The notes below the pieces were generated by a model that searched no databases, was not told the DNA's origin, and saw only the letters and a list, made by a program, of their open reading frames with translations. Of a stretch of DNA of 64,000 nucleotides, positions 1 to 11,128 are shown one piece after another. This DNA comes from Methylotenera sp. Its GTDB lineage: Bacteria > Pseudomonadota > Gammaproteobacteria > Burkholderiales > Methylophilaceae. The stretch spans positions 95,373 through 159,372 of the forward strand of contig NZ_JAUXOY010000028.1 in assembly GCF_030684185.1 (NCBI RefSeq), read 5' to 3'. A program made the position numbers and the translations under genes. The number at the start of each line of letters is the position of its first letter. The first letter of the stretch is position 1.

Positions 1-1038
1 TGTCATCAAATGGAAGATAGCCACTGAATATGCTGATGCACCAAGTGCCACCGTCATATAACCCAATTGAGAAAGTGTTGAATAAGCCACGACACGTTTA
101 ATGTCATTTTGAATAATGCCCAAAAAGCCCATAAACAACGCGGTGATGCTGCCGATAATAATCACAAATGACAGCGCAGTTGATGATAATTCAAACAATG
201 GAGACATACGTGCCACCATAAAAATACCTGCTGTCACCATGGTGGCTGCGTGAATCAAGGCTGAAATTGGCGTAGGGCCTTCCATTGAGTCTGGCAACCA
301 CACATGTAACGGCACTTGGGCTGATTTACCCATTGCGCCAATAAACAGTAAGATACAAGTCACAGTCATTAGAGACCATTGTGTATTACCGATTAGCGAA
401 ATTTGAACATCTGCCATTTGCGGTGCAACTGAAAACACTGCAGCGTAATCTAAACTGCCGAAGTGAAATAACACCAAGCCAATGCCGAGTAAAAAACCAA
501 AATCTCCCACGCGGTTCACCAAAAAAGCTTTCAAGTTGGCGTAAATAGCCGTTGGCCGCTTGTACCAAAAGCCGATGAGCAAATAAGAAACCAAACCTAC
601 GGCCTCCCAGCCAAAAAATAGCTGCATGAAGTTGTTGCTCATCACCAACATCAACATGGCAAAAGTAAATAGCGAGATGTAACTAAAGAAGCGCGCGTAA
701 CCTTCATCTTCCTTCATATAGCCAATGGTGTAAATGTGCACCATTAGCGATACAAAAGTCACAACTACCATCATCATGGCTGATAGTCGATCGATTAAAA
801 AACCTATTTCAAATGTGAAATTACCGCTTTTTAACCATGAGTAGACAGTCTCATTATACGGAGCACTAACCATTGCATCTTTAAGCACATAAAGTGACAA
901 GGCAAATGACGCACCTACACCTAAAATAGTTAAAATGTGGGCAGAGGCACGTGGCAATTGCTGACCAAACAAGCCAACGATTATGGCAGCAAGTAATGGC
1001 AGCAAGGGAATAGCGAGATAAATTTGTTGCATAGTCAT
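1..1038 (-). CDS. nuoL: NADH-quinone oxidoreductase subunit L, 5' part (cut by window edge)
   Basis: Proton-pumping membrane subunit of respiratory complex I, in the inner membrane. My reading of the minus strand gives about 346 in-frame codons running off at base 1, so the C-terminal antiporter helices and the long lateral helix are outside the window. The visible part has the Mrp-antiporter-like core: NNFMQLFFGWEAVGLVSYLL near residue 140, then the HVWLPDSMEGPTPISALIHA region with the conserved lysine and histidines. Two ATGs are possible, at 1038 and 1032; either leaves a short gap (7 or 13 nt) after nuoK. It continues the nuo operon. Confidence 0.96.
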   Translation of the reverse strand, partial: MTMQQIYLAIPLLPLLAAIIVGLFGQQLPRASAHILTILGVGASFALSLYVLKDAMVSAPYNETVYSWLKSGNFTFEIGFLIDRLSAMMMVVVTFVSLMVHIYTIGYMKEDEGYARFFSYISLFTFAMLMLVMSNNFMQLFFGWEAVGLVSYLLIGFWYKRPTAIYANLKAFLVNRVGDFGFLLGIGLVLFHFGSLDYAAVFSVAPQMADVQISLIGNTQWSLMTVTCILLFIGAMGKSAQVPLHVWLPDSMEGPTPISALIHAATMVTAGIFMVARMSPLFELSSTALSFVIIIGSITALFMGFLGIIQNDIKRVVAYSTLSQLGYMTVALGASAYSVAIFHLMT

Positions 1039-1045
1039 TCTCAAC

Positions 1046-1351
1046 TTACCCTTTTAATTGATCTAAATCGTCAACGTTAATTGTGCGTAAATTTCTAAAC
1101 AACACCACTAAAATGGCTAAGCCAATCGCAGATTCTGCGGCTGCTACGGTGAGTATAAAAAATACAAAAACTTGGCCTGCAATATCATGCAGATAATGTG
1201 AGAAGGCAATAAAATTAAGGTTTACAGCTAACAGCATCAACTCAATTGCCATCAATATAATAATGACATTTTTACGATTTAAAAATATGCCAACCACGCT
1301 AATCGCAAACAGAAGCGCGCCTAAAATAAGGTAATGGGATAAGCCAACCAT
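1046..1351 (-). CDS. nuoK: NADH-quinone oxidoreductase subunit K
   Basis: Small membrane subunit of complex I, 101 residues, the usual length. Three hydrophobic helices are visible, with the conserved glutamates in the [18 protein letters not shown] segment and in [13 protein letters not shown] that belong to the proton path. The start codon overlaps the nuoJ stop by one base (at 1351) and nuoL follows after 7 nt, so it is translated as part of the nuo operon. Nothing unusual. Confidence 0.98.
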   Translation of the reverse strand: MVGLSHYLILGALLFAISVVGIFLNRKNVIIILMAIELMLLAVNLNFIAFSHYLHDIAGQVFVFFILTVAAAESAIGLAILVVLFRNLRTINVDDLDQLKG

Positions 1352-2019
1352 TATTCAGCCTCCTTAGCAACAGTTGAAACATCACTGGACGCTTCTGAAT
1401 CTTTTTCAACAACCGCATCCATCTTAACAATCCGAATCCGGTCTGCCTTTTTCACCAGTACTTGTTTGGCAGGATCGACAGACTTGCTCTCTCTGCGGTC
1501 TCTTAAGGTAAGCGCAATCGCGGCAATAATAGCAACCAGCAATACGACTGAGGCCAATTCAAACGGCAATAGATAATCCGTGTAAAGCACACGCCCTAAC
1601 TCCGCAGTGTTGCTGTAATCGGCTGGACGTGCTGCTGGGGCAACGATTTTATCAGCACCAAAATTACGTACGCCTACTATCATCACCATTTCCACCGCCA
1701 TCAAACCACCTACAGGCAAGGCTATTGGCAATGCTTTCCAGAAACCTTCGCGCAACTTGTCTAAGTTGATATCCAGCATCATCACTACAAATAAGAACAA
1801 CACCATCACTGCGCCAACGTACACCAGCACCAGTACAATTGCCAAAAACTCGGCTTCTAACAGCAGCCATACACCAGCTGCGGTAAAAAACGCCAAAACT
1901 AAATACAGCGCTGCGTAAACTGGATTACGTGTGGTAATCACCCGCAAAGCTGCGTACAGCAAAATAGCTGCCAGCGTATAAAAAACAATGTCTTGAAAAG
2001 GTAAGCCAAAAAAGGTCAT
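1351..2019 (-). CDS. nuoJ: NADH-quinone oxidoreductase subunit J
   Basis: Membrane subunit of complex I, 222 residues. Five hydrophobic segments are visible; [17 protein letters not shown] (about residues 66-82) contains the pi-bulge region typical of NuoJ. The hydrophilic C-terminal tail of about 40 residues, rich in Lys, Glu and Asp, is somewhat longer than in E. coli but is common in betaproteobacteria. It lies 12 nt after nuoI and overlaps nuoK by one base. Confidence 0.97.
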   Translation of the reverse strand: MTFFGLPFQDIVFYTLAAILLYAALRVITTRNPVYAALYLVLAFFTAAGVWLLLEAEFLAIVLVLVYVGAVMVLFLFVVMMLDINLDKLREGFWKALPIALPVGGLMAVEMVMIVGVRNFGADKIVAPAARPADYSNTAELGRVLYTDYLLPFELASVVLLVAIIAAIALTLRDRRESKSVDPAKQVLVKKADRIRIVKMDAVVEKDSEASSDVSTVAKEAE

Positions 2020-2031
2020 ATTTATACAGTT

Positions 2032-2523
2032 CTATCTAAAGGCTTTATCGGCCGCACGGTCAGCGGCAATTTGTTGTTCATGCTTATCGCCCACCGCGAG
2101 CAACATTTCTTTGGTGTAGAGCAAGTCACCGCGTTGTTCACCGTGATAATCAAAAACACGCGTCTCTACAATAGAATCCACTGGACATGATTCTTCACAC
2201 ATACCGCAAAAAATACATTTAGTGAGATCGATATCGTAGCGAGTAGTACGGCGAGTATTATCATCACGCTGTTCAGATTCAATGGTAATCGCCATGGCAG
2301 GACATACAGCCTCACACAGCTTACAAGCGATACAGCGCTCTTCACCATTTGGATAACGACGTAACGCGTGCAAGCCACGGAACCGATTGGACTGCGGCGT
2401 TACCTCTTCTGGATACTGCACCGTAATTTTAGGCGCAAAAAAGTAGCGGCCTGTTAATGCCATCCCTTTTAGTAGCTCAACCAGCATCAGGCTAGAAAGC
2501 GTAGATTTAATTTTTGCGATCAT
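2032..2523 (-). CDS. nuoI: NADH-quinone oxidoreductase subunit I (two [4Fe-4S] ferredoxin)
   Basis: Peripheral-arm electron-transfer subunit of complex I that passes electrons from NuoG towards NuoB. It has 163 residues with two complete ferredoxin motifs: C64-C67-C70-C74 and C103-C106-C109-C113, each CxxCxxCxxxCP. An amphipathic N-terminus (about residues 10-30) would lie on the membrane. It lies 48 nt downstream of nuoH, the widest gap in this part of the operon. Confidence 0.98.
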   Translation of the reverse strand: MIAKIKSTLSSLMLVELLKGMALTGRYFFAPKITVQYPEEVTPQSNRFRGLHALRRYPNGEERCIACKLCEAVCPAMAITIESEQRDDNTRRTTRYDIDLTKCIFCGMCEESCPVDSIVETRVFDYHGEQRGDLLYTKEMLLAVGDKHEQQIAADRAADKAFR

Positions 2524-2571
2524 AAATTATCTAATTAAATATTTTCTGTTATTTAGTAATACAAATAAGTA

Positions 2572-3600
2572 TTAGTGAAACAAGTAAGCCCAAGGTGTTT
2601 GCATCATACCGCCTACAAATACAATCCATACAATAGTAATCGGTATAAACACCTTCCAGCCTAGACGCATGATCTGGTCATACCTGTATCTTGGAAACGT
2701 TGCCCTAAACCATAAAAACAAGAACAATAAGAAACCGACTTTGGCTAACAACCATAAAAAGCTATCTGGAATGAATGTAACGGGGGATAACCAGCCACCC
2801 AAGAACATGATTGCAGCTAATATAGAAACCAAAATCATATTAGCGTATTCAGCTAAGAAAAATACTGCGAATGCCATGCCAGAATATTCCACATGGAACC
2901 CAGCGACAATTTCTGATTCACCTTCAGCCACGTCAAATGGCGCACGATTGGTTTCTGCTACAGCACTAATAAAGTAGACGATAAATAATGGAAATAATGG
3001 CAAGAAATACCAATGATGCAAACCGCCAGCCTGCCCCATCACAATTTGACCCAAATTAAGCGAGTTGGCACACATCAGCACGCCCACCAAAGCAAAACCC
3101 ATGGCAATTTCATATGATACGATTTGTGCTGCTGAACGCATCGCACCTAAAAAAGCGTATTTAGAGTTTGATGCCCAACCTGCAATGATGACGCCGTAAA
3201 CGGCCACTGAAGTCATGGCTAAGATATAAAGTAAGCCTGCATTTATGTTTGCCAGCACTAAAGTTGCATCGAACGGAATCACTGCCCAAGCTGCAAAGGC
3301 CGGCGCAATAGCGAGTACTGGGCCTAATAAAAATAAACCTTTATTCGAAGCAGTAGGTACAACAATCTCTTTGAATAAAAGCTTTAATCCATCGGCTATT
3401 GGTTGCAATAACCCAAAATAACCAACGCGGTTTGGGCCGATACGCACTTGCATATAGCCAATGACTTTACGTTCAGCGAGCGTAAGATAGGCTATCGCAC
3501 CCATTAGCGGTGCAACAATGGCAACGATTTTAATCAATGTCCAACCTGTGAGTTGCACCGCAGGCCAGTAACTACCAAATATAGTTGATAACCATTCCAT
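2572..3600 (-). CDS. nuoH: NADH-quinone oxidoreductase subunit H
   Basis: Membrane subunit of complex I that joins the quinone site to the proton pumps; 342 residues with about eight to nine hydrophobic helices. The conserved [19 protein letters not shown] loop and the acidic [20 protein letters not shown] loop, which frame the quinone chamber, are both intact. Its start overlaps the nuoG stop at base 3600, giving translational coupling. Confidence 0.98.
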   Translation of the reverse strand: MEWLSTIFGSYWPAVQLTGWTLIKIVAIVAPLMGAIAYLTLAERKVIGYMQVRIGPNRVGYFGLLQPIADGLKLLFKEIVVPTASNKGLFLLGPVLAIAPAFAAWAVIPFDATLVLANINAGLLYILAMTSVAVYGVIIAGWASNSKYAFLGAMRSAAQIVSYEIAMGFALVGVLMCANSLNLGQIVMGQAGGLHHWYFLPLFPLFIVYFISAVAETNRAPFDVAEGESEIVAGFHVEYSGMAFAVFFLAEYANMILVSILAAIMFLGGWLSPVTFIPDSFLWLLAKVGFLLFLFLWFRATFPRYRYDQIMRLGWKVFIPITIVWIVFVGGMMQTPWAYLFH

Positions 3601-6035
3601 TAGCCGCGCGCCTCCATGGTGACAGCTTCATGGGCAGTAAATTGTTCTGCTGAGATTTTTTCAACAGCAATATCACCCATCAAATCGCCCAAACCAATTG
3701 TATCTTCATGCGCTGCAGCAACACGCACGCAGCCTTTCGCAACGTGATTATCAAGTTTAACTGTCAGCACGGCGCTACCTTTATCTTGCTTAGCCAATAC
3801 GTAATCACCATCGACCAAGCCTAATTCTGAAAGCTGGCTGGCGCACATGCGCGCCATTGGTTTGATATTGTATTTGGTTTTTTGCAATGGCACTGAACGT
3901 CGTACAATTGGATCAGACTCATACTGCGGCACTTCGCCAATACGCTGCAAACCATCATGTTTGATATTAATGTGAATCTCTACCAACTCTTTCAGATTGT
4001 TATTCAGGCTACGCCAAACCATTGCGGAAGGTTTTTCACCACCAAAAATAGCATCTTTTACTTGTTCGCTGGTTTCGTAATCAAACCCTTGCAAACCCAA
4101 AGCATTAGCCAAGACACGTAATACCTTCCATGCTGGGCGACACTCACCTAACGGTCTAGTCACGGCAGCAAAGCTTTGCACACGACCTTCCATGCTCATA
4201 AATGTGCCAGATGTTTCAGTAAACGGCGCAATTGGTAACAGAACATCGGCATTATCCAATGCCTGTGATTTAAACGCAGTCAGTGCAACAACGCACTCTG
4301 CTTTTTCCATCGCAGCTTTTGCTAACGCAGCGTGTTGGCAATCTAATTCAGGCTCAATATTCACAATCAAATAAGCTTTGCGTGGCACTTCAAGCATCGC
4401 ACGCGCATGCATGCCCGTAGCGTTCGGCATCACACCCATCATATGCATACCAGTGCTATTGGCTGCTGCTGGCAAGATACCGCCTTTGGCGCCTGAAATT
4501 CCGCCAATAGCTTCTGCCATACTGTACATTTCTGTGAAGCGCGGGTCACTTAAAGCCATATTGCCTAAGAAAATACCCACTTTTGGAGAAATTAAATCGT
4601 AATCCTTACCATGCCCAGCCATGCTCTCTGCAATGGCTTGCGTATTTGGACGCACCTTAATATCAGAAAGTAACTGAGTAAGTGACGGTGGCAAACATAA
4701 TGATAAACGCTGTAATCCAGACATCGCCTTAAGCACTTGCCCAAGCACGTTCACCATGTCGTTAGGGCGCACAATCACCTTATGAGCGATATCCATTAAG
4801 GGATTATTATCAAGTGGGCTAATAATTGAAAGTTCCGCACCATTCGCCACAGCTTTACGGAAACGTTGCGCTAGCAAGGGATGTTCATTTCGTAAATTTG
4901 AGCCAATGACCAATATTCTGTCTAGCTCTTCAATTTCCTGGATATTACAACCCATCCACGGCGTTCCTAAACGCTTACCATCTAACCTGAAATCCGTTTG
5001 GCGCAGGCGATAATCTACGTTGCCACAACCTAAACCAGCGGCTAATTTCTTTGCCAGGTAGCCTTCTTCCATAGTGCTATTGGGTGAAACAAGTACCCCA
5101 AGCGCTTCGCTACCGTGCTCATTGGTAATATCTTTAATTTGACCAGCTGCGAATTCTAATGCTGTTTTCCAATCAGTTTCTACCCAAGCACCATTATGCT
5201 TAATCATAGGTACTTTAAGGCGGTCTGGACTATTCAGGCCTTCGTAAGAAAAGCGATCACGGTCAGATAACCAGCACTCATTGATACTTTCTTTTTCACG
5301 CGGCAATACGCGCATGACTTTGTTATCTTTAACGTGCACTTCAATATGTGAACCTAAACCATCATGCGGCGCAATACTTGGGCGGCGTGTCAGTTCCCAG
5401 CTACGTGCTGAGTACCTAAATGGCTTGCTAGTAAGCGCGCCAACCGGGCATAAGTCAATGATATTGCCTGAGAGTTCTGAGTTCACACTCTTATCAACAT
5501 AGGCGGCAATTTCGGCATGCTCGCCACGACCAACCATGCCCAACTCCATGATGCCGCCAACCTCTTGCAAGAAGCGTACACAACGCGTACATTGAATACA
5601 TCGCGTCATGTCTGTGCTGACTAACGGTCCGATATTCTTGTTAAAAACAACCCGTTTTTCTTCGGTATAACGTGAACCGCTGGTGCCGTAAGCCACAGCG
5701 ATGTCCTGCAAATCACACTCGCCGCCTTGATCACAAATCGGACAATCAAGCGGGTGGTTAATCAACAAAAATTCCATTACGCTCTTTTGCGCTTCAATAG
5801 CAGATTTTGAGCGTGTGAAAATTTTCATGCCGTCTGCTACCGGTGTAGCGCATGCGGGTAATGGTTTATTAAACTTTTCAACCTGCACCAAGCACATACG
5901 GCAATTAGCGGCTACTGATAGCTTTGGGTGATAACAAAAACGCGGAATGGCAATGCCGGCCTTATCAGCCGCATCAATAATGGTGCTGCCGTGCTCGACT
6001 TCTAGTGCTTTGCCGTCTATTTCAATATTTAACAT
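3600..6035 (-). CDS. nuoG: NADH-quinone oxidoreductase subunit G
   Basis: Large iron-sulfur subunit of the peripheral arm, 811 residues. N-terminal [2Fe-2S] ligands are C34, C45, C48 and C62; the H94-C98-C101-C107 set fits a His-ligated [4Fe-4S] cluster; C146-C149-C152 with C196 fits a further [4Fe-4S] cluster. From about residue 220 the protein continues into a molybdopterin-oxidoreductase-like domain that in complex I no longer binds molybdenum. It lies 16 nt after nuoF and is coupled to nuoH. Confidence 0.98.
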   Translation of the reverse strand: MLNIEIDGKALEVEHGSTIIDAADKAGIAIPRFCYHPKLSVAANCRMCLVQVEKFNKPLPACATPVADGMKIFTRSKSAIEAQKSVMEFLLINHPLDCPICDQGGECDLQDIAVAYGTSGSRYTEEKRVVFNKNIGPLVSTDMTRCIQCTRCVRFLQEVGGIMELGMVGRGEHAEIAAYVDKSVNSELSGNIIDLCPVGALTSKPFRYSARSWELTRRPSIAPHDGLGSHIEVHVKDNKVMRVLPREKESINECWLSDRDRFSYEGLNSPDRLKVPMIKHNGAWVETDWKTALEFAAGQIKDITNEHGSEALGVLVSPNSTMEEGYLAKKLAAGLGCGNVDYRLRQTDFRLDGKRLGTPWMGCNIQEIEELDRILVIGSNLRNEHPLLAQRFRKAVANGAELSIISPLDNNPLMDIAHKVIVRPNDMVNVLGQVLKAMSGLQRLSLCLPPSLTQLLSDIKVRPNTQAIAESMAGHGKDYDLISPKVGIFLGNMALSDPRFTEMYSMAEAIGGISGAKGGILPAAANSTGMHMMGVMPNATGMHARAMLEVPRKAYLIVNIEPELDCQHAALAKAAMEKAECVVALTAFKSQALDNADVLLPIAPFTETSGTFMSMEGRVQSFAAVTRPLGECRPAWKVLRVLANALGLQGFDYETSEQVKDAIFGGEKPSAMVWRSLNNNLKELVEIHINIKHDGLQRIGEVPQYESDPIVRRSVPLQKTKYNIKPMARMCASQLSELGLVDGDYVLAKQDKGSAVLTVKLDNHVAKGCVRVAAAHEDTIGLGDLMGDIAVEKISAEQFTAHEAVTMEARG

Positions 6036-6051
6036 TATTTATTTTTACCGT

Positions 6052-7383
6052 TTATTTGCTGTCCAGCATACTCTTGCCATGTTGAATGTAGTATTCAAAC
6101 TCTGGTCTAAAATGTTTAATAAAGCTCAACACAGGCGTTGCTGCGGCCTCGCCAAGCGCGCAAATAGTGCGTCCAGCGATGTTGTTGCTTACATCAGTTA
6201 ACAAATCCAAATCTTCCATTTTGCCCTTGCCATTCACAATCCGGTCAATCACACGATAGACCCAACCTGTGCCTTCGCGGCATGGCGTACATTGCCCACA
6301 ACTTTCCTCATAAAAAAAGTAAGACAAACGATGCAAGGTTTTTACCATGCAAGTTGTTTCATCCATCACTATCATTGAGCCTGCACCTAAGCTAGACCGT
6401 GCTTTACTTAAGCCATCATAATCCATAGTAGCAGCCATAATCGCTTCAGCTGGCATGACTGGTGTGGATGGGCCGCCTGGAATCACCGCTTTAAGTTTAC
6501 GGCCTTTCCAAACACCACCAGCCAACGCTAACAATTCATTAAACGGAGTGCCCATTTTCACTTCGTAATTGCCTGGATTTTCAACATGTCCAGAGACTGA
6601 AAATAGTTTTGTACCACCAGAATTAGGCACACCTAAATCTGCAAAAGCTTGACCACCATGCTGCAATATCCAAGGGATGGAAGTGTAGCTTTCAGTATTA
6701 TTCACATTGGTAGGTTTACCAAATACGCCATAGCTTGCAGGAAATGGCGGTTTAAAACGCGGCTGGCCTTTTTTACCTTCAATTGATTCAATCAGCGCGG
6801 TTTCTTCACCGCAGATATAGGCGCCGTAGCCATGCACGGCGTATAAATCAAAACTGAAATTAGTCCCTAGAATATTTTCACCCAGATAACCAGCAGCTTT
6901 TGCTTCATGCAAAGCAGCTTCAAAGATTTCATAATCCTGCCAAATCTCACCATGAATATAGTTATAACCTACCCTCGCGCCCAATGTATAAGCCGCAATT
7001 GCCATACCTTCAATTAACTGATGCGGGTTATAGCGAATAATATCGCGATCTTTAAATGTGCCAGGCTCGCCTTCATCGGTATTACAGACTAAATACTTTG
7101 TGCCGTCAAAATAACGCGGCATAAAACTCCATTTAAGCCCTGTAGGGAAACCTGCACCACCACGACCACGTAAACCCGAAGTTTTAACTTCGGTGATAAT
7201 GTCGGTTGCTTTGACTTTATCAGTCACAATACGTTTTAGTGCAGAATAGCCGCCCAGCTTGATATATGTGTCTAACGCAGCTGGATTTTCTTCTGTCAGC
7301 GTACGCAGACAAAGCAAGGTCTGGCCTTTCAAGTCTGTCATCACAGGTGTTTTAGCCTTTGTTTTTGCTTTTTTGGTAGCCAT
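6052..7383 (-). CDS. nuoF: NADH-quinone oxidoreductase subunit F (NADH- and FMN-binding)
   Basis: Catalytic entry point of complex I: it oxidises NADH via FMN and a [4Fe-4S] cluster. It has 443 residues; the glycine-rich [10 protein letters not shown] motif begins near residue 73, and [12 protein letters not shown] near residue 360 supplies three cluster cysteines. A short Lys/Thr-rich N-terminal extension of about 15 residues precedes the family core. The start ATG overlaps the nuoE TAA at base 7383, so E and F are coupled as expected for partners. Confidence 0.98.
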   Translation of the reverse strand: MATKKAKTKAKTPVMTDLKGQTLLCLRTLTEENPAALDTYIKLGGYSALKRIVTDKVKATDIITEVKTSGLRGRGGAGFPTGLKWSFMPRYFDGTKYLVCNTDEGEPGTFKDRDIIRYNPHQLIEGMAIAAYTLGARVGYNYIHGEIWQDYEIFEAALHEAKAAGYLGENILGTNFSFDLYAVHGYGAYICGEETALIESIEGKKGQPRFKPPFPASYGVFGKPTNVNNTESYTSIPWILQHGGQAFADLGVPNSGGTKLFSVSGHVENPGNYEVKMGTPFNELLALAGGVWKGRKLKAVIPGGPSTPVMPAEAIMAATMDYDGLSKARSSLGAGSMIVMDETTCMVKTLHRLSYFFYEESCGQCTPCREGTGWVYRVIDRIVNGKGKMEDLDLLTDVSNNIAGRTICALGEAAATPVLSFIKHFRPEFEYYIQHGKSMLDSK

Positions 7384-7886
7384 TATTTCACAGCCTCTTC
7401 ATCCGAAGATTGCTGAAGCAAATCTTTCAAAACAGCATCCACTTTTTCAGTAGTTAAAAACTCATGCATTTGTGTATTATTCACATGCAATAATGGTGCG
7501 CCACCACAGCAACCCATGCATTCACCCTCTTTGATGCAGAATTTCCCGTCTGCCGTCACCTCATTAAAACCTACACCCAACTTAGCTTTTAAATGGTCGA
7601 CTATTACATCGCTATCGCGCAACATACATGAAATATTAGTGCAAACCGTTATTTTGTATTTTCCAACAGGCGACAAGTCGTACATGTTATAAAAAGTGGC
7701 TACCTCTAACGCGGCAATTTCAGGCATGCCTAAATATTGTGCCACCTCAGTAATACTCTCTTTTGATAGCCAGCCACGCTCAGTTTGCACAATACGCAAT
7801 GCGCTCATCACCGCTGCTTGACGCTGATTTGCTGGATATTTCGTCAGTTCGTAATCTATTTTAGTTATTGCTTCTGGACTTAACAT
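7383..7886 (-). CDS. nuoE: NADH-quinone oxidoreductase subunit E ([2Fe-2S])
   Basis: Thioredoxin-fold [2Fe-2S] subunit that pairs with NuoF in the NADH-dehydrogenase module. It has 167 residues; cluster cysteines fit C82 and C87 (VCTNISC) and C123 and C127 ([10 protein letters not shown]). It is separated from nuoD by 136 nt that hold a palindromic repeat, in contrast to the tight packing elsewhere in the operon, so translation here cannot be coupled to nuoD. Confidence 0.98.
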   Translation of the reverse strand: MLSPEAITKIDYELTKYPANQRQAAVMSALRIVQTERGWLSKESITEVAQYLGMPEIAALEVATFYNMYDLSPVGKYKITVCTNISCMLRDSDVIVDHLKAKLGVGFNEVTADGKFCIKEGECMGCCGGAPLLHVNNTQMHEFLTTEKVDAVLKDLLQQSSDEEAVK

Positions 7887-7902
7887 ACTTATATATTCCT
7901 AC

Positions 7903-8022
7903 TCCGAGGAGCGAGTATTTCACGCTCAGTCGAGGCGTGAGTGCTTGAGCCACTGGAATGTACTGAAGTACATGAGGATGGCGAAAGTGCGAACAACAAT
8001 GAATGGGCGTGAAAAATGATGC
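7903..8022. repeat. Palindromic repeat-like element between nuoE and nuoD
   Basis: About 120 bp without an ORF inside the nuo operon. The left end (GAGCGAGTATTTCACGCTCA) and right end (TGGGCGTGAAAAATGATGCTC region, running a few bases into the 3' end of nuoD) are imperfect inverted repeats sharing TG(A/G)GCGTGAAA. The centre has ATGTACT-GA-AGTACAT (7958-7973), a 7-bp stem with a 2-nt loop. The form is that of a short non-autonomous repeat or a structured spacer in the mRNA. No second copy is seen in this window, so repetitiveness elsewhere is an inference. Confidence 0.55.
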
Positions 8023-9276
8023 TCATCGGTCAATTTCACCGAAAACAATGTCCTGCGTACCAATAATCGCAACCAAATCAGCGATCATGTGGCCGCGTGT
8101 CATTTCATCTAATGCTGCCAGGTGGGCAAAACCAGGTGCACGAATTTTTAAGCGGTATGGCTTATTTGCACCATCAGATACCATATAAATACCAAATTCG
8201 CCTTTTGGATGCTCTACGGCAGCATAAGCTTCACCAGCTGGCACATGGAAACCTTCAGTAAACAATTTAAAGTGATGAATCAGGTCTTCCATGTTGCTCT
8301 TCATGCCCTCACGGTCAGGCGGTGCAACCTTGTTATCAGTGGTAATTACCGGGCCTGAATTTTTACGCAACCAATCCACACATTGTTTAATAATACGGTT
8401 AGATTGCCTAAACTCTTCCATACGAACCAAATAACGGTCATAACAATCACCATTGACGCCAACTGGAATATCAAAATCCATATCAGCATAAACTTCATAA
8501 GGCTGCGTTTTACGTAAATCCCAAGCAATGCCTGAGCCACGTAACATAGGGCCTGTCATACCTAACGCCAAAGCCCGCTCTGGCGTTACTACACCGATAC
8601 CAACTGTACGTTGTTTCCAAATACGGTTGTCAGTGAGCAGTGTTTCATATTCATCGACATATTTTGGAAAACGATTGGTAAAATCTTCGATAAAGTCTAA
8701 TAACGAACCCTGACGGTTTTCATTTTGCTTGCTTACTGTTTTAGCGTTACGTAAAGGCGATACTGCATACTGCGGCATATGAGTAGGCAAATCGCGATAC
8801 ACGCCGCCTGGACGATAATATGCAGCATGCATACGTGCACCAGAAACTGCTTCGTAGCAATCAAATAAATCTTCACGCTCACGGAAAGCGTATAAGAATA
8901 CCGTCATTGCACCTACGTCCAGCGCATGTGCACCTAGCCAAAGCAAGTGATTGAGTACGCGAGTGATTTCATCAAACATCACGCGAATATATTGCGCGCG
9001 GATAGGCACATCTATACCCATCATCTTTTCGATCGCCATTACATAGGCATGCTCATTCGACATCATGGACACGTAATCTAATCTATCCATGTAAGGGATA
9101 GATTGCAAATAAGTGCGATTTTCAGCTAGCTTTTCAGTGCCACGATGCAATAAGCCAATATGCGGGTCAGCGCGCTGTATGACTTCACCATCCAGCTCCA
9201 GAACCAAGCGCAATACGCCGTGTGCCGCAGGATGCTGCGGGCCGAAGTTCATGGTGTAATTACGAATCTCAGCCAT
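8023..9276 (-). CDS. nuoD: NADH-quinone oxidoreductase subunit D
   Basis: 49-kDa-type subunit of complex I that forms the quinone-reduction site with NuoB. I chose the ATG at 9276 (417 residues, [20 protein letters not shown]), which fits the family N-terminus and has GAGGG about 9 nt upstream; an in-frame GTG at 9291 would add five residues. [10 protein letters not shown] near the N-terminus and the DxxDR-type C-terminus (GEIDR) are intact. The start overlaps nuoC by 8 nt. A 136-nt spacer follows before nuoE. Confidence 0.97.
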   Translation of the reverse strand: MAEIRNYTMNFGPQHPAAHGVLRLVLELDGEVIQRADPHIGLLHRGTEKLAENRTYLQSIPYMDRLDYVSMMSNEHAYVMAIEKMMGIDVPIRAQYIRVMFDEITRVLNHLLWLGAHALDVGAMTVFLYAFREREDLFDCYEAVSGARMHAAYYRPGGVYRDLPTHMPQYAVSPLRNAKTVSKQNENRQGSLLDFIEDFTNRFPKYVDEYETLLTDNRIWKQRTVGIGVVTPERALALGMTGPMLRGSGIAWDLRKTQPYEVYADMDFDIPVGVNGDCYDRYLVRMEEFRQSNRIIKQCVDWLRKNSGPVITTDNKVAPPDREGMKSNMEDLIHHFKLFTEGFHVPAGEAYAAVEHPKGEFGIYMVSDGANKPYRLKIRAPGFAHLAALDEMTRGHMIADLVAIIGTQDIVFGEIDR

Positions 9277-9865
9277 GATGAGCGCCCTCACTTCTAATTA
9301 CACGCGGCACGTTATTTCGCTCATCAATCGACACAGGCTGATATATCACGCGCTGCTGCTCAGGGTCATAACGCATTTCTACAGTGCCTATCATAGGGAA
9401 ATCTTTACGGAAAGGATGGCCAACAAAGCCATAATCTGTAAGTAATCGGCGAAGATCCGGGTGATTTTCAAACATAATACCAAATAAATCAAACGCTTCA
9501 CGTTCGTACCAGTTAGCGACAGGCCACGTATCGACCAATGTTGGCAAAATCGGGAAATCCTCATCTTGCGCAAATACACGTAAGCGAACACGATGATTAA
9601 GAGTAACAGACAAGAAGTGGCAAACTACCGCATAGCGCATGCCGTCATATACACCATCACCGTAGGCTTGATAATCCACACCACTTAAATCAATTAACTG
9701 CTCAAACTTTAAAGCGGCATCATCACGTAGCGTTTGGCACACGTTCAAATAATCGGCCGATTTACATTCAATAGTCACTTCGTTAAATGCGACGATATGC
9801 TTGGTGATTTTATCACCTAGAGATGCTTGTAAACTTGTCAATAACTGCTCTAATTTAGTGGCCAT
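9269..9865 (-). CDS. nuoC: NADH-quinone oxidoreductase subunit C
   Basis: 30-kDa-type peripheral subunit of complex I, 198 residues, a stand-alone NuoC rather than the fused NuoCD of enterobacteria. The signature [20 protein letters not shown] and the [19 protein letters not shown] stretch are both present. Its 3' end overlaps the nuoD start by 8 nt, and nuoB ends 4 nt upstream, so B-C-D form a tightly coupled block. Confidence 0.98.
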   Translation of the reverse strand: MATKLEQLLTSLQASLGDKITKHIVAFNEVTIECKSADYLNVCQTLRDDAALKFEQLIDLSGVDYQAYGDGVYDGMRYAVVCHFLSVTLNHRVRLRVFAQDEDFPILPTLVDTWPVANWYEREAFDLFGIMFENHPDLRRLLTDYGFVGHPFRKDFPMIGTVEMRYDPEQQRVIYQPVSIDERNNVPRVIRSEGAHHG

Positions 9866-9869
9866 ATCG

Positions 9870-10346
9870 TTAGCGCGCTATCGTATTTGTACGTTTAATT
9901 TTATTCTGCAGCTGAATAATACCGTATAGCAACGCCTCTGCCGTCGGTGGGCAACCAGGCACATAGACATCGACAGGCACTATACGGTCACAACCACGCA
10001 CTACCGCATATGAGTAATGATAATATCCACCACCGTTGGCGCAAGAACCCATCGAGATTACCCAACGCGGTTCAGCCATTTGGTCATATACTTTACGCAG
10101 AGCTGGCGCCATTTTATTCACCAGCGTACCAGCGACAATCATCACATCAGACTGGCGCGGGCTTCCGCGAAACACAATACCGAAACGGTCTAAATCATAA
10201 CGTGACGCACCTGCATGCATCATCTCTACCGCGCAGCAAGCTAACCCAAAGGTCATCGGCCACATTGAACCAGTACGAGTGTAATTAATCACCGTATCCA
10301 GCGTAGTGGTCACAAAGCCTTTTTCTAAAATACCTTCAATACTCAT
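9870..10346 (-). CDS. nuoB: NADH-quinone oxidoreductase subunit B
   Basis: Carries cluster N2, the [4Fe-4S] cluster that reduces quinone. It has 158 residues with the adjacent cysteines C37-C38 ([10 protein letters not shown]), then C102 (MGSCANGGG) and C132 ([10 protein letters not shown]), which complete the ligand set. It lies 25 nt after nuoA and 4 nt before nuoC. Confidence 0.98.
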   Translation of the reverse strand: MSIEGILEKGFVTTTLDTVINYTRTGSMWPMTFGLACCAVEMMHAGASRYDLDRFGIVFRGSPRQSDVMIVAGTLVNKMAPALRKVYDQMAEPRWVISMGSCANGGGYYHYSYAVVRGCDRIVPVDVYVPGCPPTAEALLYGIIQLQNKIKRTNTIAR

Positions 10347-10371
10347 GACTGACTTAGTTCCACTCTAAGGT

Positions 10372-10728
10372 TTAATCCCATTCCAGGGCGCCCTTCATCC
10401 ACTCGTAAATAAAACCAATGACGAGCACACCCAAAAATATCAGCATAGCAATAAAACCAAACAGACCAATTTCTTGAAGAACAACCGCCCATGGAAATAA
10501 AAAGGCAATTTCCAAATCAAATAAAATGAACAAAATCGCGACCAGATAATAGCGCACATCAAATTTCATACGCGCATCTTCAAACGCTTCAAAACCACAT
10601 TCATAGGGGGAATTTTTTGCAGAGTCAGGTTTATGCGGCGAAACCAGCAAGCCCAATACAAGAGGCCCAACGCCGACCGCCAAGCCCACGAGGATAAACA
10701 TCAATATCGGAAAGTAATTTTCTAACAC
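10372..10728 (-). CDS. nuoA: NADH-quinone oxidoreductase subunit A
   Basis: First gene of the complex I operon; a small membrane subunit of 118 residues with three hydrophobic helices and the conserved [11 protein letters not shown] loop between helices 1 and 2. The region upstream now ends in the mobile island after about 180 bp, so its promoter must lie in that short stretch or in the island. In relatives the upstream neighbours are expected to be tRNA-Leu and secG, now about 13.8 kb away. Confidence 0.97.
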   Translation of the reverse strand: MLENYFPILMFILVGLAVGVGPLVLGLLVSPHKPDSAKNSPYECGFEAFEDARMKFDVRYYLVAILFILFDLEIAFLFPWAVVLQEIGLFGFIAMLIFLGVLVIGFIYEWMKGALEWD

Positions 10729-10908
10729 TTACCAGCCCCAAACTAAATCTCTGAAAACCGAACTTCTGAAAAGACCAATCAAATAAATTGGTAATATTGC
10801 TTTATTTTTACACGCCTTTTATTACACTATTACTACAAACACGGCGGCAATAATCACCTAATTCATTGCTTAAAACTTAATTGACCAACTACTTAATTCA
10901 ATAACTAC

Positions 10909-10931
10909 TGGTGCGACGGAGAGACTAGAAC
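10909..10931. other. Left attachment site: degenerate copy of the tRNA-Leu 3' end
   Basis: The 23 bases repeat, in the same orientation, the end of tRNA-Leu at 24,554-24,577. Both contain GACGGAGAGACT; the left copy lacks one C (GGTGCGAC against GGTGCCGAC) and has A for C in the T-loop (CTAGAAC against CTCGAAC). Such a duplication of a tRNA 3' end is the usual scar of tyrosine-recombinase integration, and the integrase gene lies beside the intact tRNA. Confidence 0.85.
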
Positions 10932-10980
10932 AATTCCTTAAAACCCGCATCATGACTTAACCTATCTAATTCTAATGATG

Positions 10981-11002
10981 TTTTTATACGGATTTTTATA
11001 CG
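10981..11002. repeat. Pair of TTTTTATACG decamers, left island end
   Basis: Two exact direct copies of TTTTTATACG (10,981-10,990 and 10,993-11,002) separated by GA, about 50 bp inside the left attachment copy. The same decamer and near copies occur by the integrase start at 24,395-24,440. Repeated motifs at both ends of an integrated element are typical of integrase arm-type binding sites; that function is inferred. Confidence 0.6.
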
Positions 11003-11128
11003 TTTTTTCTTTTGCTTGTACTTGTCCAGCCACACTAAATCAGGCGCAATTATAACCCAACATAAGCAAGCCTTACAAAGAAATACTACTCTAAAGCCTT
11101 ATATGTACGTTATTTATAATAGGTGGTG

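Larger units (their letters stand above)
10729..11128. other. Intergenic stretch: nuo upstream region and left end of the island
   Basis: No convincing gene in these 400 bases. The part next to nuoA (10,729-10,908) is AT-rich and must hold the nuo promoter, but I see no unambiguous -35/-10 pair on the minus strand. 10,909-10,931 is the left attachment copy. 10,981-11,002 holds two decamer repeats shared with the integrase end. The rest, up to the restriction gene stop at 11,129, has no feature I can support. Confidence 0.6.
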
